In this document: in pieces, positions 29,324-38,446 of the stretch
Layout of the letters: each line of letters begins with the position of its first letter
Position numbering within the stretch: the stretch's first letter is position 1
IMG/VR virus record: IMGVR_UViG_3300036398_001591
Coordinates: 18,556-82,555 of that record
DNA: 64,000 nucleotides
Source: a virus
Direction: 5' to 3' (one strand)
Notes under the pieces: model-generated
Told to the model about the DNA's origin: nothing
Database searches by the model: none
What the model saw: the letters and a program-made list of their open reading frames with translations, nothing else
Program-made: the position numbers and the translations under genes

Positions 29324-31055
29324 ACACAGCACCAACGATTTCATTGAAACTTACACCAGTGCGTACAGCAACAAAGTTCAACTGAATGTAGTTGACAGAA
29401 CGTGCTGGTTTGATGTAAATATCTCCAATAAATCTATTGGCATCGATAACCTCAGGAGTATTATTTGTTGTATCGCAAACAACACGATAGTCATAGATAC
29501 CACGGCGACCTTTAACGTCACGTAGGAATGGTTCAACCAGAGCAATAAATTGAGCACGTGTAAATTCATCGTTCAATTCGAACAATGCATATTTGGATGC
29601 AGTTGCAATAGCTTTTTCTAGAACAATAAACAATCTGCGAACGTTAATACGGCTGAATGCCGAAGGTTGTGTTACCAAAGTCTTATCGCCATATAACATG
29701 GTTCCTTGACCAGGGAAAGATACAACTGGATTTACACCAACTGAATAAATGGTATCACGTTGTGCTTCTGTTGGATTCCATGCCAACTTAACAACGTTCT
29801 TAATTGCACCACGATTTACACCTGCTGGAGAGAACCAAGGGTCACGTGTTTGATCTGTACGTACACATAGACCAGCAATATCACCGTTCAATGGAATCCA
29901 ACGATATACGTTGTTGTACTTGTCAAATTGATATTTCCAACCAGAATCTGCAACGGCATATGTAGATGCACGGGATAGTGTTGAAACCCAAGAAGTAATA
30001 GCAGTATCGGGCGTTGCACCACCAACAATACCAGCTTGTGGAGGAGACAAGAATGCTACACAATCTTTACGTGCGGCAGCAATTGAATCAATTGCATATT
30101 GTTGCACTGTGGTAAAAGAAGAAGCACCTCCAGCGTCACCCGTAACAATTAAAGAAATGTCAACAACATCCGGATTTGTAAACTCATTATAAGCTGTTGT
30201 ATAGTCGGCGGCTGTTACCGCTAAGTCTGAACCATTCACCAAAGAAACGGTTGAGCCAACGTTAGCTGTTGCCATAAAACAACCACCAAATTGTGTATTA
30301 GCAGTTTGACCCCATGTACCAGATGTGTTTGCTTGGTCAACTGGACCTAATGCATAGATATATTTTGATTGTTCACGCAAAACTGTTCTGTAGTATGAAG
30401 TTGAACCGTCATCATTCGTAGCATCAGATGCTTTTGAAAGATATGGGAAAACTTCTAAAACAGTACCTTTTGCACCTTGGCTAAACAAACCATCTTCATC
30501 TACAACAACCAAGTGAATTTGATCGTTTGTACCACCAGAAGTAGAAACATAAGTTGATGTACTTGGTGCCGCAGGAAAATATGATTTATATGTCCAAGAA
30601 GTAAATGATGAACCGCCGGCCGCGGCGTTAGAAGTGTTTGAATCCCAAACAGAAACTCTCAATGAGTTCCCTAGGGCACCAGGATAACGAGCAACAAAAG
30701 ATTGTCCCAATGTATCTGAAAGGTATGCAGAATCATATACGTCATTATTTTTAATTGTAAAAACAGTGGCGTTTGCACCAGCATTTGTTGATGAATTGTT
30801 TGCCGCACGTACAACTTGAAGATTATTTCCATAAGCTAAGAAGTTAGCCGCTGAAAAGAATGAAGTCGCAGTATTGCCGTTTGGTTGCCCAAACCTGTTA
30901 ACTAAATCTGTTTCGTGTGATACGAGTGTTCTTTTTTCCACTGGTCCCCATTGAAATGGTCCAGCGAATGCACCGGCTGTAGTAGATACCGCTGGAACAA
31001 CTGTTGTTAAGTCGACCTCGGATACATTTACGCCTGGAGAAATTTGAAACGCCAT
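29322..31055 (-). CDS. 18: Tail sheath protein gp18
   Basis: 577 residues (T4: 659). SPGVNVSEVDLTTVVPAVST at the N-terminus, the sheath motif AGPFQWGPVEKRTLV, and C-terminal FIVLEKAIATASKYALFELND then RSVNYIQLNFVAVRTGVSF are typical of T4-like sheaths. It forms the contractile sheath. Shorter than T4 because the outer insertion domains are reduced. Confidence 0.96.
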   Translation of the reverse strand: MAFQISPGVNVSEVDLTTVVPAVSTTAGAFAGPFQWGPVEKRTLVSHETDLVNRFGQPNGNTATSFFSAANFLAYGNNLQVVRAANNSSTNAGANATVFTIKNNDVYDSAYLSDTLGQSFVARYPGALGNSLRVSVWDSNTSNAAAGGSSFTSWTYKSYFPAAPSTSTYVSTSGGTNDQIHLVVVDEDGLFSQGAKGTVLEVFPYLSKASDATNDDGSTSYYRTVLREQSKYIYALGPVDQANTSGTWGQTANTQFGGCFMATANVGSTVSLVNGSDLAVTAADYTTAYNEFTNPDVVDISLIVTGDAGGASSFTTVQQYAIDSIAAARKDCVAFLSPPQAGIVGGATPDTAITSWVSTLSRASTYAVADSGWKYQFDKYNNVYRWIPLNGDIAGLCVRTDQTRDPWFSPAGVNRGAIKNVVKLAWNPTEAQRDTIYSVGVNPVVSFPGQGTMLYGDKTLVTQPSAFSRINVRRLFIVLEKAIATASKYALFELNDEFTRAQFIALVEPFLRDVKGRRGIYDYRVVCDTTNNTPEVIDANRFIGDIYIKPARSVNYIQLNFVAVRTGVSFNEIVGAV

Positions 31056-31105
31056 TTTACTCTCCTTGTTTTTATAATGTTATTTGGCAGTAATAACCTA
31101 TAATA

Positions 31106-31113
31106 TATTTATG
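31106..31113 (-). promoter_or_regulatory. Candidate late promoter of gene 18
   Basis: Minus strand CATAAATA followed by TATT, one base from consensus, about 50 bases upstream of the gp18 start. Confidence 0.55.
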
Positions 31114-31130
31114 AATTGATGGTTTTATAG

Positions 31131-32798
31131 TTAGCTCATAAAGAAGCTAGAAAGACCTTTATCTTCTTCTTTTGTCATCCAAACGTCACCACCCTCTACA
31201 ATGTAATTCTTATCAGTACCATCATCAAAAATACCAAAAGATGGCATTTCTTCGTCTGATTGATTCAACATTTCTAACTGCATTTGTTTTCTTAAATCAT
31301 GATTAACAATCTCTTTGAAATACTGTTGAGTTGTCATCCATGCAAACATAACCAGTGTCATCACAATATCGTCATTTGCACCTTCTTCTGCCTTAAAACT
31401 ATTGAGAGATGACACAAAAGTTGTTAGCTGAGAGATGGTATCAAAATCGTTAATAATTAATTTATCATTTTCTATCAAAGTCTTAAGGTTGGAACAACCA
31501 ATCCTCTTGACTTGTGGTGACATTTTTAGTCCAAGCTGAATGCCACGACCAAAACCTGTACCCATTGCTTGTGCTTTTTTGTTACCGGTTTCAATCTTCA
31601 CTACGTTTTCATATTCAAGGTCCTGATGCAAAGTATCAGCAATCTGTGGTGTGTTATTTATCTCTATTAAAACGTATGCATCGTTGAACAGTTTAGCTGT
31701 ATTGTAGATGACAGTTGGAAATAAAACAGGAGAAATCGATGAAGAATTGTACTTGGCAACCTGTTTATATGGTATTGAAGACACATCAAATACTGTGAAA
31801 CTGGAAGCATCCAGATTTCTACCTTCGGCTGGGTCAACCGTAATTGCATAGATGTGGTCAGCCGAACGTTCATCATCACCTTTAACTGGATATTCATAAA
31901 TGTCCAGCATTTCATGTTTGGCAATTGGTTCTTTATAAACCAACTGTGCAAGTTTAGAACCAGAAATAAGCGTATTGGTAGAACCCAAGAACTCACATTC
32001 AAACTCCTGACGGAACTGTTCTTCAGAAGTGTTCTTAATTGTTTCTTCTTTCCACTTTTCATCACGACCTGGAACCATAGACCAGTGAATCTCAAAAGTC
32101 TTGTATCCGTTCTTCTTACCAATGGCATCCATCCAGAGTTTGTAGAATAGATTCATGCCGTTAGGTGTAGAAACGATAATAATTTTGGTGGTCTTACCAG
32201 ATGAGATAACTGGGTAAACAGAGTTAAAGAATTCGTTGGCAATGTTGGCTGGAACGAACGCAAATTCGTCCAAGAATACTACGTTGAAAGAACCTCCACG
32301 AACAGCAGAACTTGATGTAGATGCCGCAATAATTTTAGAACCATTTTCTAGTTCAACGTTACCTTTATTCCATGTCACAACACCTTGTTGTAGCCATATA
32401 GGTAAGTTTTCATAAGCAAGTTGGTACTTAGCAAGAATATCACGTGCTAGTGACCCTTTGTTGGCTAGAACTGCTATGTTTTGTGAGTCTGAAAATAGTG
32501 TGAGCCAAAGGAGATAAGCAACTGATGTGGTAGTTTTACCGACTTGACGAGGACATTTCGTGATTGAAAACCGATTCTCATGGTATGTTTGAATCATTTC
32601 CTTTTGGAAATCCCACATACGAAACGGCATAAGACCTTCATCAACGTTTACAATCTTAATGTATTTCATTGCAAAATACACCGGGTCTTTAGCACATATT
32701 ATATACTCATCAACTTCTTCTTGTGTATAAGCGTGTTCAACCCCTGCTTTTTTCAGTAAAGGATTATCACGATAAGAATCTTTATTATTAATCGGCAT
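31131..32798 (-). CDS. 17: Terminase large subunit gp17
   Basis: 555 residues (T4: 610). Walker A CPRQVGKTT at 82-90, Walker B NVVFLDEFAF at about 172-181, then coupling motif and an RNase H-like nuclease domain with AITVDPAEGRN carrying the first acidic metal ligand. It cuts concatemeric DNA and packages it through the portal using ATP. It overlaps the small-subunit gene by 11 bases. Confidence 0.96.
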   Translation of the reverse strand: MPINNKDSYRDNPLLKKAGVEHAYTQEEVDEYIICAKDPVYFAMKYIKIVNVDEGLMPFRMWDFQKEMIQTYHENRFSITKCPRQVGKTTTSVAYLLWLTLFSDSQNIAVLANKGSLARDILAKYQLAYENLPIWLQQGVVTWNKGNVELENGSKIIAASTSSSAVRGGSFNVVFLDEFAFVPANIANEFFNSVYPVISSGKTTKIIIVSTPNGMNLFYKLWMDAIGKKNGYKTFEIHWSMVPGRDEKWKEETIKNTSEEQFRQEFECEFLGSTNTLISGSKLAQLVYKEPIAKHEMLDIYEYPVKGDDERSADHIYAITVDPAEGRNLDASSFTVFDVSSIPYKQVAKYNSSSISPVLFPTVIYNTAKLFNDAYVLIEINNTPQIADTLHQDLEYENVVKIETGNKKAQAMGTGFGRGIQLGLKMSPQVKRIGCSNLKTLIENDKLIINDFDTISQLTTFVSSLNSFKAEEGANDDIVMTLVMFAWMTTQQYFKEIVNHDLRKQMQLEMLNQSDEEMPSFGIFDDGTDKNYIVEGGDVWMTKEEDKGLSSFFMS

Positions 32799-33210
32799 TC
32801 TTTGCTTTTAATAATTTTGAAAGTTCTGAAGTTGATCCTACAAAAATAGCCTTGTCAACATTTACACCAGAATCATTCTTCTTGATGTTCTTTAGTTCCC
32901 TAATGGTCTTTTGCATAACCATTAATTTTTCGTTTGCTTCTGCTGTATTCTTAATGAGAGTGGCAACTACTTCAAACGCACGTGGATGTTCTGTTTCAGA
33001 TGCGATTGCAAGAAGGTGGTCAATTGCTTGATTGCCTTTTACTACCAATTCTTTGAGTGTCTGCCTCGATTCTTGATAATCATCATCAAGATCACCATCC
33101 AGATTTTTGGTAACCAGCGATTCAATTTTAGCTGGCAAATGTTCCGTTTTTTCGATAACAGTTGGTGTCACATCAAATATTTCTGTCATACTCTTTTCAA
33201 ATTTTGACAT
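32788..33210 (-). CDS. 16: Terminase small subunit gp16
   Basis: 140 residues (T4: 164). Two coiled-coil helices around IASETEHPRAFEVVATLIKN, a T4-like gp16 signature, then AEANEKLMVMQKTIRELKN. It forms rings that regulate gp17 ATPase and nuclease. Position directly before gp17 confirms it. Confidence 0.92.
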   Translation of the reverse strand: MSKFEKSMTEIFDVTPTVIEKTEHLPAKIESLVTKNLDGDLDDDYQESRQTLKELVVKGNQAIDHLLAIASETEHPRAFEVVATLIKNTAEANEKLMVMQKTIRELKNIKKNDSGVNVDKAIFVGSTSELSKLLKAKNAD

Positions 33211-33211
33211 G

Positions 33212-33832
33212 TTATGCTATGGCGGATTTGAATAACATAAACCCTAATAATGGTTGTTCCGGTGGCGAAGGATCATTTGAGTTGTTACGAACAGTAATAA
33301 TTGCAGACCCATTTTGTGGTGTTGCCGTAATGTCATATAACGACATTGTTCCGTTACTAATGTGTGCAATATAAAGCAAATCGTTCGCTGTTATATAAGA
33401 ATTATTGAATATGAATGTGTCTGAATATTCGGCAGGAACAATAACATTAAAAAGAAGAATTCTTCCGGTTACAGCATTTAAAGTTACAGGTGTAGTTCTT
33501 GAAGTTAATTGAGTTACATAACCACCAGAACCTTGTCTATAACCAATACCTGTATTTGCAAGTGTTACGTTAGATGTAGTAATATTGCCCGTGACAGTTA
33601 GTGACCCATCTAGAGTTCCCGTTGTATTTGCGAGTGCATTATTTGCTTTATTAAAAGCGGCATTTGAAGTATTGTATGCTGAATTTGCATGTATACTAAT
33701 ATAATTTCTAAGCGTATCAACTTTAACGGAGTTTGTAACCGAAGACGCTGTGTTTGAAATTGGAATTAAAAGGTTTCCAGGCACACTGGAAATATCATTT
33801 AAATTTGTTAACTCTGAAATCTTTTTTGACAT
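33212..33832 (-). CDS. Small fibre-like structural protein inserted between 15 and 16
   Basis: 206 residues. KISELTNL at the N-terminus is a phage fibre/adhesin attachment-type start; the middle has ANSAYNTSNAAFNKANNALAN, the same Ala/Asn/Tyr heptad style as the giant fibre at 52564, then LTVTGNITTSNVTLANTG. The C-terminal half is a beta-domain. It is likely a virion adhesin or whisker-like protein, although the neighbours are neck and terminase genes. Confidence 0.65.
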   Translation of the reverse strand: MSKKISELTNLNDISSVPGNLLIPISNTASSVTNSVKVDTLRNYISIHANSAYNTSNAAFNKANNALANTTGTLDGSLTVTGNITTSNVTLANTGIGYRQGSGGYVTQLTSRTTPVTLNAVTGRILLFNVIVPAEYSDTFIFNNSYITANDLLYIAHISNGTMSLYDITATPQNGSAIITVRNNSNDPSPPEQPLLGFMLFKSAIA

Positions 33833-33836
33833 TTTT

Positions 33837-34913
33837 TTATTCCTTTAGAATGACTATATCTTGTCCGTCTTCTGTTTTTATATCTTCGCCGAGTTCCGTT
33901 GTAATTGGATCGGTCAAAATCATATTTGGATATTCGGTGGTCGATACTGAATATGTATAATTATTAGGCAATACAACATCAATTGGATTCGGTTCAACTT
34001 TAATGGTTACCAAATTGGTTGGTGTTACTACGAATGAAGATGGTGTCCAAGTTGCATTTGTTACCAAGCCTTTGATTGGTGTGTTTGTTACAAAGTGACC
34101 ATTTAATTCTTTTAATTCCAATTTTTTGGTGTCTTGATACCAAGAAGAAACTTTTGCTGTCGCTGTCGCCATATCATAAGAATAACCCTGATAAACTGTT
34201 TCACCAGCCTGATAAATTCCTAAACCTCCTATATTCATAACCGCAGTCGTGCTGTTATTTAACATAGAAGTGTCATCATATATATTAGTTATTGCGGTTT
34301 TGATAATTTTTGGTTGTGACACTGGACCATACAAATATCCCTTAACTGTAAAGTCTAATGTCCATATGATACTTCGAACTTTTGAATTGTAATCACCTTC
34401 GTAATCATTTTCATGTGAAACACTTTTTAAAATTATAGGCAATTGCTTAACAATACCCATTTCAGGTATTAAATTAACATTGACAGTATAATCCGGTGTA
34501 AAATAAGGAAGAATTTTCTCCATCAACTGAGCACCATCTTCGATGTTTCGCACATAAGCCACTAAAGAAAAATCAAAATCAAATGGGACAGGATTGTAAA
34601 CTGCCAAACTTGTGCCGGTGTCTCCGCTGTGGGAGGTATTTTTCATGTTCGTGTTTAGTTTACGTGCGGCATCATATGACATGTTTGTCATTTCAAACGA
34701 CATGATGGGCAAAGTTATTTGAACTTTTTTGTCTAAGTCTGGATCACCTTCCAAACGAGAAACATATTTTTCTTTTCCACCATAAACAATTGGAACCAGA
34801 AAATGTTCTTGCTCAACGCCGTTCGAATCATAACGTGCCAATTTAATTTCGTTGAAAAGATTGCCAAATGCAATAACAACTTTTCTGATTATTCTGTGGT
34901 ATGCGTAACTCAT
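33837..34913 (-). CDS. 15: Tail sheath stabiliser gp15
   Basis: 358 residues (T4: 272). YHRIIRKVVIAFGNLFNEI at the start, VPIVYGGKEKY, YNPVPFDFDFSLVAYVRN and EKILPYFTPDY align with T4 gp15, which caps the tail and joins it to the neck. The C-terminal 100 residues (Thr/Val/Pro-rich, ending DGQDIVILKE) are extra compared with T4. Confidence 0.93.
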   Translation of the reverse strand: MSYAYHRIIRKVVIAFGNLFNEIKLARYDSNGVEQEHFLVPIVYGGKEKYVSRLEGDPDLDKKVQITLPIMSFEMTNMSYDAARKLNTNMKNTSHSGDTGTSLAVYNPVPFDFDFSLVAYVRNIEDGAQLMEKILPYFTPDYTVNVNLIPEMGIVKQLPIILKSVSHENDYEGDYNSKVRSIIWTLDFTVKGYLYGPVSQPKIIKTAITNIYDDTSMLNNSTTAVMNIGGLGIYQAGETVYQGYSYDMATATAKVSSWYQDTKKLELKELNGHFVTNTPIKGLVTNATWTPSSFVVTPTNLVTIKVEPNPIDVVLPNNYTYSVSTTEYPNMILTDPITTELGEDIKTEDGQDIVILKE

Positions 34914-35782
34914 GTTGGTGCACCAAAAGGATTAGATTCTGATAAGTCCACAACATCATCAGCTTCTGTCTGTATGGAGAAGTTATCATACATTTCACGT
35001 TCTTGTGGGTCAGTCAAGTCATTAACTGCATTTGAAATAACAAAACGTGCATTACTTGTGTTACCGGTTAACAACTGATTGTTTGCAAATGTGCCCAAAA
35101 GGTCAGTGACTTTGAGTGTGCCTGTTGGACGGTCCCAATATACAACTGTACCGGATACACCGGATGTGTTTGCCGTAACCACTTCACCTAATGTAAAGTT
35201 ATTTGATACTGTGTTCGCTGTTACCATTAATGTAACATTGTATGCGTCTTCAAACACTGTATTATCAACATTGGGAATGCCAACATCAATTGTTTCTTGT
35301 GAGTATTTGAATTTCTCAAGTTCGAGTTTATAAAAATATGGATACTTGTTACCTAACACATAGAATGCTTCAGAGTAATTAACATATTTGATTTCATACA
35401 TCTCACCAGTTTGTGATAAGAATGGTATATAAATCAAATCACCTTCTCTGGGTCTTTGATATGTTTGAGGAACCCAACGGGCAAAAGATCGTTTTGAAAC
35501 AATCACAGACATATTGTTTCTAATTTCCAAACCAAACTTGGAAAAGAATTCTCTTTCACCCTCATAACCATCCACATTTGTGATGTATAATTCTAATGGA
35601 TAAGATGCATTAAACTTTTTCAGTGGATCTTCACCGTAAATTAAATCTCTTGCTGTCTCATTAGTATTTGGAATGTAATAGCAATCCACACCATTAATCT
35701 TAATGGTTTCAATCATCAAGTCTTCGATTAACCTTTGTTCGGGCGAAGAATTGTAGTTGTTAAAATAGAGATTAGTTGCCAT
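34910..35782 (-). CDS. 14: Neck protein gp14
   Basis: 290 residues (T4: 256). NLYFNNYNSSPEQRLIEDLM at the N-terminus and PREGDLIYIPFLSQTGEMYE then YVLGNKYPYFYKLELEKF are gp14 signatures. A beta-rich insertion of about 80 residues (NTVSNNFTLGEVVTANTSG onward) is present before the C-terminus ESNPFG. It forms the neck ring with gp13. Overlaps both neighbours by a few bases. Confidence 0.93.
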   Translation of the reverse strand: MATNLYFNNYNSSPEQRLIEDLMIETIKINGVDCYYIPNTNETARDLIYGEDPLKKFNASYPLELYITNVDGYEGEREFFSKFGLEIRNNMSVIVSKRSFARWVPQTYQRPREGDLIYIPFLSQTGEMYEIKYVNYSEAFYVLGNKYPYFYKLELEKFKYSQETIDVGIPNVDNTVFEDAYNVTLMVTANTVSNNFTLGEVVTANTSGVSGTVVYWDRPTGTLKVTDLLGTFANNQLLTGNTSNARFVISNAVNDLTDPQEREMYDNFSIQTEADDVVDLSESNPFGAPT

Positions 35783-36558
35783 TAGTTCAAATAGAACTCG
35801 ACTGGTAGTTCGTATTTAGATTGCATTTCGAGTTCCAAATTCTTGATTTCTTCTTCCGACTCCTCATAAATTTTATCACCGTTCAGTACAACGCCTCCAG
35901 GAAGTTGAACACCGGCAAACTTTTTAAGATTGTTGCCCCAGTTACGCTTAATAAGTGCTGTTGCATATTCTTTTAGCCAACGATCATTCCACACAGATGC
36001 GTATTGAGAAGAATCAATCATTGCATATGATTCGGCAATCACCACATCTCCGGCTTTGACGGCTGAACCCCAACCCCAATCACAAAAGAGTTTATTCATG
36101 TGTCGTTGAAAACGAATAGGCACTTCACCCGTAAACAATATCTCAAGTGAACGAAGATGTTGCATCGTAAGTGTGTAATTCACGTAGGATGCAGAAGTGA
36201 AGTCGTATAATTCATTCAGACGAAGTTGATAACGGAGGTCAAACATATTGTTTGTGTTAATCGAATCTGAAATTGGAAATACACGTGTAACACCAACAAT
36301 GTTTACTGCATTGTTACCTGTATCTCTTGTGACACTTGGTGACATATTGATATATTTGTTTGCTATGTCTGTGGCATCAAGACGTTTGATATAATATACC
36401 TTTTGAAGTGCATCAAAATGATAGTCTTGCCAGTATTGAAATGCATCATCAATTCGATCTTCTACCTGGTCATCATCAACGTTAATTTCAATAGTTGGAA
36501 ATCCAAGTCTACGTAGGCAATATTCTTTGAATGTTTGTCTATTTGTTACGGCCGGCAT
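35782..36558 (-). CDS. 13: Neck protein gp13
   Basis: 258 residues (T4: 309). RQTFKEYCLRRLGFPTIEIN, DDQVEDRIDDAFQYWQDYHFD and the central FQRHMNKLFCDWGWGSAVKA with PGGVVLNGDKIYEE are conserved gp13 features. It connects head and tail below the portal. It is the first gene of the neck block, 30 bases after a late promoter octamer. Confidence 0.94.
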   Translation of the reverse strand: MPAVTNRQTFKEYCLRRLGFPTIEINVDDDQVEDRIDDAFQYWQDYHFDALQKVYYIKRLDATDIANKYINMSPSVTRDTGNNAVNIVGVTRVFPISDSINTNNMFDLRYQLRLNELYDFTSASYVNYTLTMQHLRSLEILFTGEVPIRFQRHMNKLFCDWGWGSAVKAGDVVIAESYAMIDSSQYASVWNDRWLKEYATALIKRNWGNNLKKFAGVQLPGGVVLNGDKIYEESEEEIKNLELEMQSKYELPVEFYLN

Positions 36559-36586
36559 ATTTCTCTCGAAAAAAGTGTTACTGGTA

Positions 36587-36594
36587 TATTTATG
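36587..36594 (-). promoter_or_regulatory. Candidate late promoter of gene 13
   Basis: Minus strand CATAAATA followed by TACC, one base from consensus, 29 bases upstream of the gp13 start, in the gap after the 71-residue gene. Confidence 0.65.
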
Positions 36595-36614
36595 CCTCCA
36601 TAAATTAACTTAGT

Positions 36615-36830
36615 TCATTCAATCACAGCAGTGTTATTGATAATTTTCATGTTTCCTACACAGCAAATATTGCGTTTTTCCACGCCATTTTCATAAGTAA
36701 CCTCATCAAAAACAGGCACCTTTATGTTCAAGTTTCTGACGAGTATCTCATTTCCATTTTCAAAGACTCTCCAATATAGTTCAGAACTACCGTGTTTGGT
36801 ATTGAATCTTATATGGTAACGGTTTTTCAC
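36615..36830 (-). CDS. Conserved small phage protein
   Basis: 71 residues. YHIRFNTKHG, LYWRVFENGNEILVRN and PVFDEVTYENGVEKRNICC form a pattern found in many T4-like marine phages; beta-rich, soluble, function unknown. Its start overlaps the stop of the APS-kinase-like gene by 4 bases, so the two are coupled. Confidence 0.75.
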   Translation of the reverse strand: MKNRYHIRFNTKHGSSELYWRVFENGNEILVRNLNIKVPVFDEVTYENGVEKRNICCVGNMKIINNTAVIE

Positions 36831-37618
36831 TTCAACCCCATTCCCTTACGAATTTTGGTTGCTGAGATTGAATGTGTTGCGTCATCAAAAACTTCTTGCT
36901 CAATCTTATAACCAACATCTCGGCCGTAGGTTATATTAACGATGTTTGGAACGATTTGAATCTCATATTGACCTTGATATAACATATCTAGGTCACGTTT
37001 GATGAAACCCTTTACCTGTTCAATAGCAAATGGATTGCTTCCTTGCCACCCTTGACAGTCGCGTATTTGAATAACAACTTGACCCGTTTTAGCAATAGAA
37101 CGTTCAAACAATTTACGGTGTCCTTCATGCCATGGTTGCCAACGACCTAGCATTTGTACTGTCTCTTTTTGCCAATCAAAAACTGGTCTACGCCGATTGT
37201 CATATATATGTGCGGCAATGAACTCACCCCATTTTTCACCGTGCTGTTCTGTGATTCTAAAATCATATACTTCAGGAGGAATGAAGGCTTTGTTAGTGTC
37301 TTCAAAACGACCTTTGTCAATGGTGTCAACCCAAACAGTCCAATCTGCTTTAAAGTTGTTACGCATCTCAACTAAAGGTGCAACAAAGTCACATATAACA
37401 TAATCATACTCTGTCATTGAATCTGCAAGTTCTCGCATACGATGACTTTGACGGATCCGACCTTCGTGGCTAAAGTCCCAATCATTGTATTTTTTACGAA
37501 CATCGTCAGCGTTGAGCCAACCCACTTTTTTCTTTTCGTTTTGTAAATGTTCTAGTATGTGTTGTGCTAGATAAGTTTTGCCTGCACCAGGTAAACCCAT
37601 AATTAAAATCTTTTTCAT
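36827..37618 (-). CDS. APS-kinase-like / nucleotidyltransferase fusion
   Basis: 263 residues, two domains. N-terminal 1-130 resembles adenylylsulfate kinase: P-loop GLPGAGKTY (8-16), WLNADDVRKKY, FSHEGRIRQSHRM and CDFVAP with a following Arg. C-terminal 150-263 is a nucleotidyltransferase: GRWQPWHEGH with HEGH at 164-167 and ISATKIRKGM at about 251-260. The first could make PAPS or phosphorylate another small substrate; the second resembles NMN or cytidylyl transferases. It is near a sulfotransferase gene (40408), which would need PAPS. Confidence 0.8.
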   Translation of the reverse strand: MKKILIMGLPGAGKTYLAQHILEHLQNEKKKVGWLNADDVRKKYNDWDFSHEGRIRQSHRMRELADSMTEYDYVICDFVAPLVEMRNNFKADWTVWVDTIDKGRFEDTNKAFIPPEVYDFRITEQHGEKWGEFIAAHIYDNRRRPVFDWQKETVQMLGRWQPWHEGHRKLFERSIAKTGQVVIQIRDCQGWQGSNPFAIEQVKGFIKRDLDMLYQGQYEIQIVPNIVNITYGRDVGYKIEQEVFDDATHSISATKIRKGMGLK

Positions 37619-37630
37619 ATCATTTCCTTA

Positions 37631-38437
37631 TTAAATTAACTCAATCGAATCCCATCTTTTTACCCAATCTATGTAGGGTTCCTTTTCTCTATTTCCTTGC
37701 ATGTGTAGTCCGACACTTTCAAACGGTATAAGTCCTAAAACCTTTTCGTCAACTAGAATTTTATTTAAAGAAATATTTTCCAGATCGCCTTTGTTGTGTA
37801 GACCGTTCACCTGATCTATACTCATAAAGTATTCAATCCAATGCCAGTTTTTTTGCAACTGTTTTCTGTGTGTCATAAAGGTGCAAGATATATCATAGTT
37901 TTGCATCCAATATTGTTTTTTGCCTGGGTATATTAACCTAGGTGTTGACCTCAACTTATATTGTTCTTTCCAATGTGCCGGCGTATTAAAACAATAAATT
38001 AATGGTAAATGGTTTGTTTCTGCGTAAAAATCCAAAAAGACTTCGATCATTTGATATATGCCATCTTCAACGTACAAATAATCATCTTGAACCAAATATA
38101 CTAAATCACCCTCAGTTTCTTTCAACCATTCAAAACAATATTCTATTGATTCAATCATAGAACCACTATTCAGTTTTTTTAATTCAATGTTGACATTTTC
38201 ACTGTTAAATTTTTTAATAGCTCTTTCAATTAAATCGAGTGTTTCTTCTGTTGAGCCATTATCCACAACATGTATGTTATGTTGTATACCTAAATTTTCA
38301 CTTGCCGCATTTTTTATTGAATTAAAAAAAGAACTTACACATTTGTGAAAAAGTTCCTTTTTATTGTTTGTGGAATACCTATCTAAACAAGAGTTGGATG
38401 ACCTATCATACGTCTGTAAAGCATAATTTATTATCAT
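37631..38437 (-). CDS. GT2-like glycosyltransferase
   Basis: 268 residues. NIHVVDNGSTEETLDLI (nucleotide-sugar binding, VVDNGST at 57-63) and YLVQDDYLYVEDG (metal-binding QDD at 117-119) give a GT-A fold. No membrane span. First-half similarity to family 2; the C-terminal half, rich in Trp and Tyr, is not recognised. It is one of seven genes between the RCC1 gene and the neck genes that look like glycan modification enzymes. Confidence 0.8.
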   Translation of the reverse strand: MIINYALQTYDRSSNSCLDRYSTNNKKELFHKCVSSFFNSIKNAASENLGIQHNIHVVDNGSTEETLDLIERAIKKFNSENVNIELKKLNSGSMIESIEYCFEWLKETEGDLVYLVQDDYLYVEDGIYQMIEVFLDFYAETNHLPLIYCFNTPAHWKEQYKLRSTPRLIYPGKKQYWMQNYDISCTFMTHRKQLQKNWHWIEYFMSIDQVNGLHNKGDLENISLNKILVDEKVLGLIPFESVGLHMQGNREKEPYIDWVKRWDSIELI

Positions 38438-38446
38438 AATATTTTT

